From VMCP01 sp964408945 (GTDB lineage Bacteria > Bacteroidota > Bacteroidia > NS11-12g > UBA955), in assembly GCA_964408945.1 (NCBI GenBank), contig CAYPBJ010000041.1, forward strand, positions 1 through 15,982: 15,982 bases of DNA, in the 5' to 3' direction. The translations under genes and the position numbers were made by a program. The notes under the pieces were generated by a model. The model was not told where the DNA came from and did not search any database. It was given only the letters and a program-made list of their open reading frames with translations. Shown here in pieces: positions 6,875 to 14,210 of this stretch. Within the stretch, counting starts at the first letter, position 1, and each line of letters starts with the position of its first letter.

Positions 6875-8665
6875 ATGAACCACATCAGAAACTTCTGCAT
6901 CATTGCACACATTGACCACGGCAAAAGCACTCTTGCTGACCGTTTATTGGAATATACTAAAACCATAGACAAGCGTCAAATGCAGGCTCAGTTATTGGAT
7001 GACATGGACCTTGAACGCGAACGAGGCATTACCATCAAAAGCCACGCCATTCAAATGAACTATGAATTGGATGGTCAGAAATATGTTTTAAACCTTATTG
7101 ACACTCCGGGTCACGTAGATTTCAGTTACGAAGTGAGTCGTTCAATTGCAGCTTGTGAAGGAGCGCTTCTCATTGTAGATGCAGCGCAAGGAATTGAAGC
7201 TCAAACCATCTCAAATCTGTTCATGGCTTTAGAACATGATTTAACAATCATTCCTGTTCTAAATAAGATTGACCTTCCAGGTGCAATGCCGGAGGAAGTA
7301 AAAGATGAAATCGTAGAGTTATTGGGTTGTGACAGAGCTGAAATAATTCCTGCTAGCGGAAAAACAGGTGTAGGAGTGTTTGATATTTTAAGAGCTATCG
7401 TAGAGCGAATTCCAGCACCTAAAGGTAATCCTCAAGCTCCTTTGAAAGCTTTGATATTCGACTCTGTTTTTAATTCTTTCAGAGGGATCATTGCCTATTA
7501 CAGGGTTTTTGATGGAGAAATACGCAAGGGACAACACGTAAAATTTATGAATACGGGTGAATCGTATTTTGCTGACGAGACCGGTGTTTTAAAGTTAGAA
7601 ATGTCTCCAAGAGATGTAATTAAAGCAGGCGACGTTGGTTATATCATTTCTGGTATAAAGGACGCAAAGGAAGTACAAGTAGGTGATACAATTACTGATT
7701 CAAAAAATCCAGCAGCTGAAGCCATCCAAGGATTTTCGGAAGTAAAACCCATGGTTTTCGCCGGTATCTACCCCGTAGATACCGATGATTACGAAGAGCT
7801 TCGCGATGCGATGGAAAAACTTCAACTGAATGATGCCAGTATTGTTTTTGAACCTGAAAGTTCTGCTGCATTGGGATTTGGATTCCGCTGTGGATTTTTA
7901 GGAATGCTTCACTTGGAAATTATTCAAGAACGCTTGGAACGAGAATTCAATATGACCGTTATCACTACGGTACCCAACGTGAGTTATATTGCATATACCA
8001 CAAAGGGTGAACGAATTGATGTAAATAATCCAAGTGATTTGCCTTCTCCTGATAAAATTGATTATGTAGAGGAGCCTTATATATCGGCTACCGTTATTAC
8101 TAAGTCAGAATATGTTGGCCCTGTTATGGGTTTGTGTCTTGATAAACGCGGAATTTTAAAAAATCAAGTATACCTTACCTCAGATCGTGTAGACCTGAAA
8201 TTTGATATGCCCTTGGCTGAAATAGTTTTTGACTTTTACGACCGCCTAAAAACCATTTCAAGAGGTTATGCGAGTTTTGATTATCATCCCATTGGATACC
8301 AAGAATCCACTTTGGTAAAAATGGATATCCTTCTAAATGCAAAGCAAGTTGATGCCTTGAGTGCCATCATTCATAAAGACAACGCTTTCGATTTGGGTAA
8401 AAAGATTTGCAAAAAACTCAAAGACTTGATCCCAAAACAGCAATTTGAAATTGCTATTCAAGCAGGTGTAGGCGCCAAAATTATAGCACGAGAAACCATT
8501 TCTGCATTGCGTAAAGACGTGACTGCCAAGTGTTACGGCGGCGACATAAGTCGTAAGCGTAAACTTTTGGAAAAACAAAAGGAAGGTAAAAAACGCATGC
8601 GAAGTGTTGGTAATGTAGAAATACCTCAAAGTGCCTTCATGGCAGTACTTAAGCTGAACGATTAG
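6875..8665 (+). CDS. lepA: translation factor LepA (elongation factor 4)
   Basis: LepA/EF4 is a ribosome-dependent GTPase implicated in translation initiation fidelity and 30S biogenesis, and in back-translocation in vitro. The G domain has G1 AHIDHGKST (residues 11-19), the ERERGIT switch-I region (about 47-53), G3 DTPGH (76-80) and G4 NKID (130-133). Domain II and the EF-G-like domains III and V follow. The LepA-specific C-terminal domain is clear: the YGGDISRKRKLLEKQKEGKK segment and the final NVEIPQSAFMAVLKL. The length of 596 residues is standard and the gene is intact. Unlike in many proteobacteria, no signal peptidase gene (lepB) is adjacent; a PPTase gene precedes it and dprA follows. 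Confidence 0.98.
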   Translation: MNHIRNFCIIAHIDHGKSTLADRLLEYTKTIDKRQMQAQLLDDMDLERERGITIKSHAIQMNYELDGQKYVLNLIDTPGHVDFSYEVSRSIAACEGALLIVDAAQGIEAQTISNLFMALEHDLTIIPVLNKIDLPGAMPEEVKDEIVELLGCDRAEIIPASGKTGVGVFDILRAIVERIPAPKGNPQAPLKALIFDSVFNSFRGIIAYYRVFDGEIRKGQHVKFMNTGESYFADETGVLKLEMSPRDVIKAGDVGYIISGIKDAKEVQVGDTITDSKNPAAEAIQGFSEVKPMVFAGIYPVDTDDYEELRDAMEKLQLNDASIVFEPESSAALGFGFRCGFLGMLHLEIIQERLEREFNMTVITTVPNVSYIAYTTKGERIDVNNPSDLPSPDKIDYVEEPYISATVITKSEYVGPVMGLCLDKRGILKNQVYLTSDRVDLKFDMPLAEIVFDFYDRLKTISRGYASFDYHPIGYQESTLVKMDILLNAKQVDALSAIIHKDNAFDLGKKICKKLKDLIPKQQFEIAIQAGVGAKIIARETISALRKDVTAKCYGGDISRKRKLLEKQKEGKKRMRSVGNVEIPQSAFMAVLKLND

Positions 8666-8691
8666 TAACTTTGGGTATTCTAGCAATACCC
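8666..8691 (+). promoter_or_regulatory. dprA promoter box with adjoining 7-bp inverted repeat
   Basis: The TAACTTTG box (8666-8673) starts at the base after the lepA stop and ends 20 bases before the dprA ATG. A perfect inverted repeat, GGGTATT (8673-8679) and AATACCC (8685-8691) with a five-base loop, begins at the last base of the box and ends two bases before the ATG. It covers the expected transcription start and the whole leader. It could be a repressor operator or a hairpin limiting translation of dprA. No U-run follows, so it is not a typical terminator for lepA. Confidence 0.45.
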
Positions 8692-8693
8692 TT

Positions 8694-9809
8694 ATGAACT
8701 ACTTATTCAACTTACTCGCTTTAAACAAGATTCGCGGACTGGGTCCCCTTAAAATCAGACAACTTACTTCACACATTCAAGAATGTGAAATTGAAGAGTA
8801 TTTATCTACGACTGACATTTCTAGTTTGCTGTCTTCAAAATTTAAAGAAGAATATTTCCATCTGTTAAAAACAGGTCTAAATACACAAATTCAACATGAA
8901 TTAGAATTCTGTGTGCAATCTGGTATTCGTATAATTCCCTATTGGAGCACAGAATTTCCTCACCGGCTTAAGCAAATCAATGATTATCCCAATTTCATTT
9001 ATGTAAAGGGAGATCCGCCGTTAAACTCACCTAAAACTATTGCGTTGGTAGGTACCAGAAAGCCTGGTAATTCCAGCATTAAATGGATGGAACAATTCAT
9101 GGAAGAAATTCAAGACGATTCTATTCAAATTCTCAGCGGACTTGCATACGGCATAGATATTTCAGCACACAAAAAAGCCCTAAAATTAAATCTGAGTACC
9201 ATTGCCATAATGGCTCATGGTTTAGATCAAATTTATCCTGTTTCTCACAGTCAAACGGCACTATCTATGATACAAAACAATGGTGGATTAATCAGTGAAA
9301 TGCCTATGGATACAGCTATCCACCCCGATTTATTCCCAAGAAGGAATAGGCTTATTGCAGCGTTATCTGATGCTGTAATAGTAGTTGAAAGTAAAGTTAC
9401 TGGAGGAAGTATGAGCACTGCAATCCTTGCACATCAATACAATCGAGATGTTTTCGCAGTACCTACCCAACCAGGACAATTAAGTGGCTGCAATGCTCTA
9501 ATCAAACGCAATATTGCTCAACTGATTGAATCTGGTCATGACTTTAAAACAGCCATGGGATGGACCATTAACAGTCGCAGAAAAAAGGCTGATTTATTTG
9601 GCAATCTCTCTGATGAACATCAACAAATAATGCGATTATGGTCAGATGAAAGTTTAAATATTCCACTCCACTTTGATGAGATATACAGAAAATGCCAAAT
9701 TAAAATGAGTAAACTTCCTCGATTGATACTAGAATTGGAACTTCAGGGAGAAATTCTTCACATCGGGAATAAACAGTTCAAACTAACCTCCAACTCGAGG
9801 CGTAATTAA
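8694..9809 (+). CDS. dprA: DNA-processing protein DprA (natural transformation)
   Basis: DprA binds incoming single-stranded DNA and loads RecA during natural transformation. The N-terminal 70 residues contain a helical region with an NKIRGLGPLK helix-hairpin-helix-like segment. The Rossmann-type core runs from about residue 95 to 290 with VGTRKPG (119-125), SGLAYGID (148-155), FPRRNR (214-219) and a TGGSMSTA segment (236-243). The last 65 residues fit the DprA winged-helix domain. The length of 371 residues is typical for the phylum and all core motifs are intact, so the cell may be able to take up DNA; no other competence gene is in the window. The stop overlaps the convergent yidC stop by four bases. 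Confidence 0.96.
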   Translation: MNYLFNLLALNKIRGLGPLKIRQLTSHIQECEIEEYLSTTDISSLLSSKFKEEYFHLLKTGLNTQIQHELEFCVQSGIRIIPYWSTEFPHRLKQINDYPNFIYVKGDPPLNSPKTIALVGTRKPGNSSIKWMEQFMEEIQDDSIQILSGLAYGIDISAHKKALKLNLSTIAIMAHGLDQIYPVSHSQTALSMIQNNGGLISEMPMDTAIHPDLFPRRNRLIAALSDAVIVVESKVTGGSMSTAILAHQYNRDVFAVPTQPGQLSGCNALIKRNIAQLIESGHDFKTAMGWTINSRRKKADLFGNLSDEHQQIMRLWSDESLNIPLHFDEIYRKCQIKMSKLPRLILELELQGEILHIGNKQFKLTSNSRRN

Positions 9810-11632
9810 CGCTTTCCTTTGGATTTTTGTTGACTGGCTTTCATGGCCAATTCCATCCTCTTTTGGAAATTGCTCTTAACTACGGGCTTTTTGCGGCTTT
9901 CGGCTATCTGCTGGTGCAATTTTGAATCGTCAATCATCTTGCGAATCACAAACTGCTGACCAAAGGTCACCATATTGCTGACAAAATAGTACCAAGTCAA
10001 TCCTGAAGCATAGTCATTCAATACGCCCAAGAAAATAATGGGCATGAAATAACCCATCCATTTCATTTGACCCGTAACACCCGAAATTTGATTATTAAAA
10101 TGGGTATAAATCAAGGTTGACACGGTCATCAATAACGTGAAGAAACTCACGTGATCTCCATAGAATGGGATATTAAATCCGAGTGCTGGGCCGTCCCACT
10201 GACTTAAATCTGAAGACCAGAGAAATGTTTTTTGTCTTAGTTCAAAAGCGACAGGAAAGAACTGGAACATCGCAAACAAAATGGGCAGCTGCAACAACAT
10301 AGGAATACAACCACTCAAAGGACTTACCCCTGCCTTTTTGTAAAGACTCATGTTCTCGCTGTTTACTTTTTGAAGATCATTTCCGTGTTTAGATTTAATC
10401 TCATCTAACTCTGGCTTCAAAATTCTCATTTTGGCTGTAGATATGTAAGATTTGTAAACCAACGGTAACAAGAACATCTTAATAACCAAAGTAAGGAGCA
10501 TAATTGCAATTCCCATGCTTCCTATGGTATTTGTTAACCAAGTGAAAACTGGTATAACTAAGTGTCTATTCACCCAACCAAAAATTCCCCATCCTAAAGG
10601 AATAATTCGCTCCAATTCAGCATTGGCTATTCCCAAATCTGTAGATTCAAGAAGGTCGAATTTATTGGGTCCAAAAAATAAATTGAATTTAAATTTCTTA
10701 TCTGATTCACCGGTATATTCAGAAAATAAAGTAGCGCTTAGCGTTTTGATGTTTAAAGTATCATCAATTGGGTTGCTCATTTTGAGCTTAGTATCTGTTG
10801 ATATTGCATCAGCCGAAGCTATGATTGTGCTAAAATATTGTTGTTTAAAGGCTATCCATTGAACCTTATTTTTCAAAGTTTCATTAGCTTCTTCGGTTGC
10901 TTGCAGGGATGTAGGTGATTCTTCAGGCATCTTGTAAACCAATGCAGTGTGTTGCGCATCCCATTTCATATCTTTCTCTTGTTTTTGCAAGGTTGAACTC
11001 CAATCCAACTTGAAATCAGAATTACCACGACGAACCTGATCTTGCATTCCCTTCAATTGAACGTCATAACTTACTACATAAGGTTTGCTATCATCTAAAG
11101 TATAACTTTGCTCAATATAAATTTCACGCGATTCACTTGGATACCATCTTAAAGCTATTTTGTTCTTGGTCTGCTGTGAAATTTTCCACTCAAATTGATC
11201 TGAAGTTTTTGGGTTACCCTGAGCATCTGACCATGTCCAGCGATGTTGATTTTTACCCGCCTCCATTAAAACCAAAGCAGATGAATCAGACCTATAAAAC
11301 TCATTGAGTTGAACTTTTGTAATGGCTGCACCCCTATTCGAAATGGTCAAAGAAAGTTGCTTATTCGCCAAAACATAGTTCGTGTCTTGAAAAGTTTCGT
11401 CTTTTTGAACTGAATCTTCTCTTCCCGCAGCGGCTATTTTTTCGGGGGATAATTTTGCAGCGAGTTGATCTGCAACTTTCAGAGAGTCATTGCGTTTGGT
11501 TTCAACTAGTGTTAAGCTGTCTTGAGTTTTTTTCATTTGCTCCAACTGCTCAGGAGTTGGTGCTGTGTACCAATAATATCCCGCCAAAATCAGGAAAATC
11601 AAGGAAAAACCAATTATAGTATTGCGATCCAT
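9806..11632 (-). CDS. yidC: membrane protein insertase YidC
   Basis: YidC inserts and folds inner-membrane proteins, alone or with SecYEG; subunit c of ATP synthase is a classic substrate. An N-terminal membrane anchor (about residues 4-23) is followed by a charged linker, a large periplasmic beta-sandwich to about residue 345, and the conserved insertase core with about five membrane helices. The core has the AKMRILKPEL coiled-coil segment and SPLSGCIPMLLQLPILFAMF. The position matching the E. coli groove arginine is lysine in LVIKMFLLPL, a conservative change. The tail is basic (KSKGKR). I chose the ATG at 11632 (608 residues) because a promoter box lies ten bases upstream; an upstream in-frame start at 11683 would be upstream of that promoter. 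It is divergent from atpD. Confidence 0.95.
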   Translation of the reverse strand: MDRNTIIGFSLIFLILAGYYWYTAPTPEQLEQMKKTQDSLTLVETKRNDSLKVADQLAAKLSPEKIAAAGREDSVQKDETFQDTNYVLANKQLSLTISNRGAAITKVQLNEFYRSDSSALVLMEAGKNQHRWTWSDAQGNPKTSDQFEWKISQQTKNKIALRWYPSESREIYIEQSYTLDDSKPYVVSYDVQLKGMQDQVRRGNSDFKLDWSSTLQKQEKDMKWDAQHTALVYKMPEESPTSLQATEEANETLKNKVQWIAFKQQYFSTIIASADAISTDTKLKMSNPIDDTLNIKTLSATLFSEYTGESDKKFKFNLFFGPNKFDLLESTDLGIANAELERIIPLGWGIFGWVNRHLVIPVFTWLTNTIGSMGIAIMLLTLVIKMFLLPLVYKSYISTAKMRILKPELDEIKSKHGNDLQKVNSENMSLYKKAGVSPLSGCIPMLLQLPILFAMFQFFPVAFELRQKTFLWSSDLSQWDGPALGFNIPFYGDHVSFFTLLMTVSTLIYTHFNNQISGVTGQMKWMGYFMPIIFLGVLNDYASGLTWYYFVSNMVTFGQQFVIRKMIDDSKLHQQIAESRKKPVVKSNFQKRMELAMKASQQKSKGKR

Positions 11633-11642
11633 AAGGGAATGA

Positions 11643-11670
11643 CAAAGGTACGATAATCCGTCGAAACAAA
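11643..11670 (-). promoter_or_regulatory. yidC promoter (-33 TTTG and -7 TACCTTTG)
   Basis: On the minus strand TTTG (11667-11670), 16 bases and a perfect TACCTTTG box (11643-11650) form a near-complete Bacteroidota promoter. The box ends ten bases before the ATG at 11632, giving a very short leader and excluding the longer yidC start. Confidence 0.65.
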
Positions 11671-11690
11671 AAGATGCGAACAACTATAGA

Positions 11691-11717
11691 TTTGACCAAT
11701 TTATTGTGCTATCTTTG
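11691..11717 (+). promoter_or_regulatory. atpDC promoter (-33 TTTG and -7 TATCTTTG)
   Basis: TTTG (11691-11694), 15 bases and a perfect TATCTTTG box (11710-11717) lie 17 bases before the atpD ATG. The spacer is slightly shorter than the usual range. The promoter is back to back with that of yidC, about 20 bases apart, so the two could influence each other. Confidence 0.6.
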
Positions 11718-11734
11718 CACCTTGAAAAATAACC

Positions 11735-13243
11735 ATGGCTAATACGGGTAAAATATCACAAATCATTGGTCCTGTTGTTGACGTAAGTTTTAACCAAGCA
11801 GGGTCCTTTCTTCCACAGATTTACAACGCTTTAGTTGTAACTAAAGACAACGGGCAACAATTGATTCTCGAAGTTCAACAGCACTTAGGTGAAAACATGG
11901 TAAGAACCATTGCCATGGATGGAACTGAAGGTTTGCGCAGAGGTATGGATGTAGTTGACCGTGAGGCAGCTATAACAATGCCAACGGGCGAAAGTATTCG
12001 CGGACGACTGTTGAATGTTGTTGGAGATGCTATTGATGGTATGACCCCATTAGACAACAGCAATGGTCGTGCTATTCACGCTGCTGCTCCTACATTCGAA
12101 AATTTGAGCACCAGTACCGAACCTTTATATACAGGTATCAAAGTGATTGATTTGCTTGAGCCGTATGCAAAAGGAGGTAAAATTGGATTGTTTGGTGGTG
12201 CCGGTGTTGGTAAAACCGTTTTGATTATGGAATTGATCAACAACATTGCAAAAGCATACTCAGGTATGTCAGTATTTGCAGGTGTTGGTGAGCGTTCACG
12301 TGAAGGAAATGATCTTCTCCGTGAAATGATAGAATCAGGTGTTATTCGTTATGGAGAAGAGTTCAAACACTCTATGGAATCAGGCGGATGGGACTTGAGT
12401 AAAGTAGATATGAACGAATTAGCAAAGAGTCAAGCTACCTTGGTGTTCGGACAAATGAACGAACCTCCAGGAGCGCGTGCTCGTGTTGCTTTGAGCGGTC
12501 TAACCGTTGCAGAATATTTCCGTGATGGTGATGGTGAAGGTGCAGGTAAAGATATTTTGTTCTTTATTGACAACATTTTCCGTTTTACGCAAGCCGGTTC
12601 TGAGGTATCAGCACTTCTAGGTCGTATGCCATCTGCCGTGGGTTACCAACCTACTTTGGCCACCGAAATGGGTGCAATGCAAGAGCGTATCACTTCAACT
12701 ACTAGAGGTTCTATTACCTCGGTTCAAGCAGTTTATGTACCTGCCGATGACTTGACTGACCCAGCTCCAGCTACAACATTTGCTCACTTAGATGCAACTA
12801 CAGTATTGTCTCGTAAAATTGCCGAGTTGGGAATTTACCCAGCCGTTGATCCACTCGACTCTACTAGTCGTATTCTTACACAAGATATATTAGGAAAAGA
12901 ACACTACGATTGCGCTCAAAAAGTAAAATCATTGTTACAACGTTATAAAGAACTTCAAGACATCATCGCCATCTTGGGTATGGATGAATTGAGTGAAGAA
13001 GATAAGTTAGTTGTACATAGAGCTCGTCGTGTACAGCGTTTCTTATCTCAACCTTTCCACGTTGCTGAACAGTTTACCGGATTAAAAGGTGTATTGGTTG
13101 AAATCAAAGAAACCATCAAAGGATTCAACATGATCATGGATGGTGAAGTTGACGAATACCCAGAAGCGGCCTTCAACTTGGTTGGTACCATTGAAGAAGC
13201 AATTGAAAAAGGTAAAAAATTATTGGAGGAGGCTGCAGCCTAA
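11735..13243 (+). CDS. atpD: ATP synthase F1 subunit beta
   Basis: Catalytic beta subunit of F1, which makes ATP from ADP and phosphate at the inner face of the cytoplasmic membrane. Visible features are the Walker A motif GGAGVGKT (residues 154-161), GERSREGND, the GQMNEPPG and FFIDNIFRFTQAG segments around Walker B, the LGRMPSAVGYQPTLA stretch, VPADDLTDPAPATTFAHLD, and DELSEED near the C terminus. At 502 residues it is about 40 longer than the E. coli protein. The extra length is mostly one insertion before GQMNEPPG (an EEFKHSMESGGWD segment) and a short GDGEGAGK insertion, both typical of Bacteroidota. Only atpC follows; the rest of the ATP synthase genes are elsewhere, an arrangement known in this phylum. 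It is well expressed by codon choice. Confidence 0.98.
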   Translation: MANTGKISQIIGPVVDVSFNQAGSFLPQIYNALVVTKDNGQQLILEVQQHLGENMVRTIAMDGTEGLRRGMDVVDREAAITMPTGESIRGRLLNVVGDAIDGMTPLDNSNGRAIHAAAPTFENLSTSTEPLYTGIKVIDLLEPYAKGGKIGLFGGAGVGKTVLIMELINNIAKAYSGMSVFAGVGERSREGNDLLREMIESGVIRYGEEFKHSMESGGWDLSKVDMNELAKSQATLVFGQMNEPPGARARVALSGLTVAEYFRDGDGEGAGKDILFFIDNIFRFTQAGSEVSALLGRMPSAVGYQPTLATEMGAMQERITSTTRGSITSVQAVYVPADDLTDPAPATTFAHLDATTVLSRKIAELGIYPAVDPLDSTSRILTQDILGKEHYDCAQKVKSLLQRYKELQDIIAILGMDELSEEDKLVVHRARRVQRFLSQPFHVAEQFTGLKGVLVEIKETIKGFNMIMDGEVDEYPEAAFNLVGTIEEAIEKGKKLLEEAAA

Positions 13244-13248
13244 TCTAT

Positions 13249-13479
13249 ATGTTGGTTGAGATTTTAAGTCCTGATAATACACTATTTACCGGAGATGCCG
13301 AATTGGTTACTCTTCCCGGGAGTAATGGTAGTTTTCAGATAAAAAACAACCACGCTGCCCTAATCAGCAGCTTAAACGCTGGCACTGTTGAAGTAAAATC
13401 AAACCAAGGAATCCAGAATTTTGAAATTACTGGAGGTTTGGTAGAAGTTTTATCCAATAAAGTCATCGTACTCGTTTAG
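13249..13479 (+). CDS. atpC: ATP synthase F1 subunit epsilon, short form
   Basis: Epsilon subunit of the central stalk, linking gamma to the c-ring. The 76 residues cover only the N-terminal beta-sandwich: an LVEILSPDNTLFTGDAELV start, the GSNGSFQIKNNHAALIS motif and a closing ITGGLVEVLSNKVIVLV. The C-terminal helical hairpin found in E. coli epsilon (139 residues), which inhibits ATP hydrolysis, is missing. The reading frame ends cleanly and is followed by hairpins, so this is a true short form rather than a broken gene; short epsilon subunits are common in Bacteroidota. It starts five bases after the atpD stop, in the same operon. Confidence 0.93.
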   Translation: MLVEILSPDNTLFTGDAELVTLPGSNGSFQIKNNHAALISSLNAGTVEVKSNQGIQNFEITGGLVEVLSNKVIVLV

Positions 13480-13485
13480 CATTCA

Positions 13486-13509
13486 TCGAGATAACCTGAT
13501 TTATCTCGA
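13486..13509 (+). other. 9-bp perfect inverted repeat after atpC
   Basis: TCGAGATAA (13486-13494), a six-base loop and TTATCTCGA (13501-13509) begin seven bases after the atpC stop. No U-run follows, so on its own it is not an intrinsic terminator. It may protect the 3' end of the atpDC mRNA or pause polymerase before the terminator downstream. Confidence 0.5.
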
Positions 13510-13537
13510 AGCAGAATATTAGTTAATCATTGTGCTT

Positions 13538-13568
13538 AAAAAGGACTCCCCGACGGAGTCCTTTTTTT
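13538..13568 (+). terminator. intrinsic terminator of the atpDC operon
   Basis: A GGACTCC/GGAGTCC stem (13543-13549 with 13555-13561) has a five-base loop and is flanked by five A and seven T, which can extend the stem and supply the U-run. It ends the atpDC transcript and separates it from the sigma-factor gene. The A/T flanks would let it work in both directions. Confidence 0.85.
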
Positions 13569-13570
13569 GT

Positions 13571-13650
13571 TCGACAAAATATACATATTGTTTAACTTCT
13601 AATTCGCACACATTAAACAAAACATGGTGTTAAATTTCTCACTTTGTCGA
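13571..13650 (+). promoter_or_regulatory. nested inverted repeats upstream of the ECF sigma gene
   Basis: Two perfect 8-bp dyads are nested here. The outer pair is TCGACAAA (13571-13578) with TTTGTCGA (13643-13650). The inner pair is TTGTTTAA (13588-13595) with TTAAACAA (13613-13620), 17 bases apart. The right outer arm abuts the likely promoter box of the sigma gene. They could be operators or a stem in a transcript starting upstream. Their function is unknown, and AT-rich DNA makes the inner dyad less surprising. Confidence 0.35.
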
Positions 13651-13656
13651 TCTTTG
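13649..13656 (+). promoter_or_regulatory. imperfect -7-like box before the ECF sigma gene
   Basis: GATCTTTG differs from TAnnTTTG only at the first base and lies 14 bases before the ATG at 13671. The mismatch and the lack of a -33 TTG at normal spacing could mean a weak housekeeping promoter that needs an activator, or a different sigma factor. Confidence 0.35.
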
Positions 13657-13670
13657 TTCAAGGATTCGCC

Positions 13671-14210
13671 ATGAACATTACACAAATTAACTTCGACAAG
13701 ATGATGGAACAAGAGCTGAGCGCTCTTAGAAACTACGCATTATCGTTAACTCACGATCTTGACGACACCAAAGATTTGGTTCAAGATACTATCCTAAAAG
13801 CCTATAGATACAAGGACAAGTTCCAAGCTGGGACTAACCTTAGAGGTTGGTTGTACACCATTCTCAAGAACAGCTTCATCAATAATTACAGAAGAACTCA
13901 GAAGCGCAATACATTCTTAGACACTACTGACAATACATTTTACCTTGACATACCAAGTCATCGAATTGATAATGATGCAGAGTTGAAGTTTATTCGAAAA
14001 GACTTAGACAATGCTGTTGAAGATTTACCTACCGATTTGCGTGTAACCTTCAAGTTAAATGCTGAAGGTTTCAAATATCACGAAATTGCTGAGGAATTAA
14101 ATATTCCCATTGGAACCGTAAAAACGCGTATATTCATAGCTCGAAGAGTGCTTCGTGAAAAATTGAAAGACTACGCATATGAATTCGGTTACCAAATGCA
14201 GCCAGCATAA
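13671..14210 (+). CDS. ECF-type RNA polymerase sigma factor
   Basis: This is a sigma-70 family factor of the extracytoplasmic-function type, 179 residues, with only regions 2 and 4. Region 2 spans about residues 14-85, with the HDLDDTKDLVQDTILKAY helix and the GWLYTILKN promoter-opening segment. Region 4 spans about 120-175, with LPTDLRVTF and the helix-turn-helix YHEIAEELNIPIGTVKTRIF that would read the -35 element. I chose the ATG at 13671: an in-frame TTG at 13644 would add nine residues but lies upstream of the -7-like box. The stop is followed without a gap by the ATG of the lycopene-cyclase/CarR-domain gene, so the two are likely coupled. ECF factors near carotenoid genes are known in flavobacteria and Myxococcus; a role in light or oxidative stress is inference. 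Confidence 0.9.
   Translation: MNITQINFDKMMEQELSALRNYALSLTHDLDDTKDLVQDTILKAYRYKDKFQAGTNLRGWLYTILKNSFINNYRRTQKRNTFLDTTDNTFYLDIPSHRIDNDAELKFIRKDLDNAVEDLPTDLRVTFKLNAEGFKYHEIAEELNIPIGTVKTRIFIARRVLREKLKDYAYEFGYQMQPA

Noticed and set aside
8333..8686. 117-residue minus-strand open frame opposite the lepA 3' end
   Set aside because: It lies antisense to the highly conserved LepA C-terminal domain, shows no family motif, and is a shadow.
10515..10862. 115-residue plus-strand open frame opposite yidC
   Set aside because: It is antisense to the coding region of yidC and has no recognisable motif or promoter box.
11633..11683. Longer yidC start giving a 625-residue protein
   Set aside because: The extension covers the -7 box and runs upstream of the predicted transcription start; starting at 11632 places the membrane anchor at the N terminus, as usual for YidC.
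13644..13670. TTG start extending the ECF sigma factor by nine residues
   Set aside because: It lies upstream of the -7-like box, and the ATG at 13671 gives a normal ECF length.
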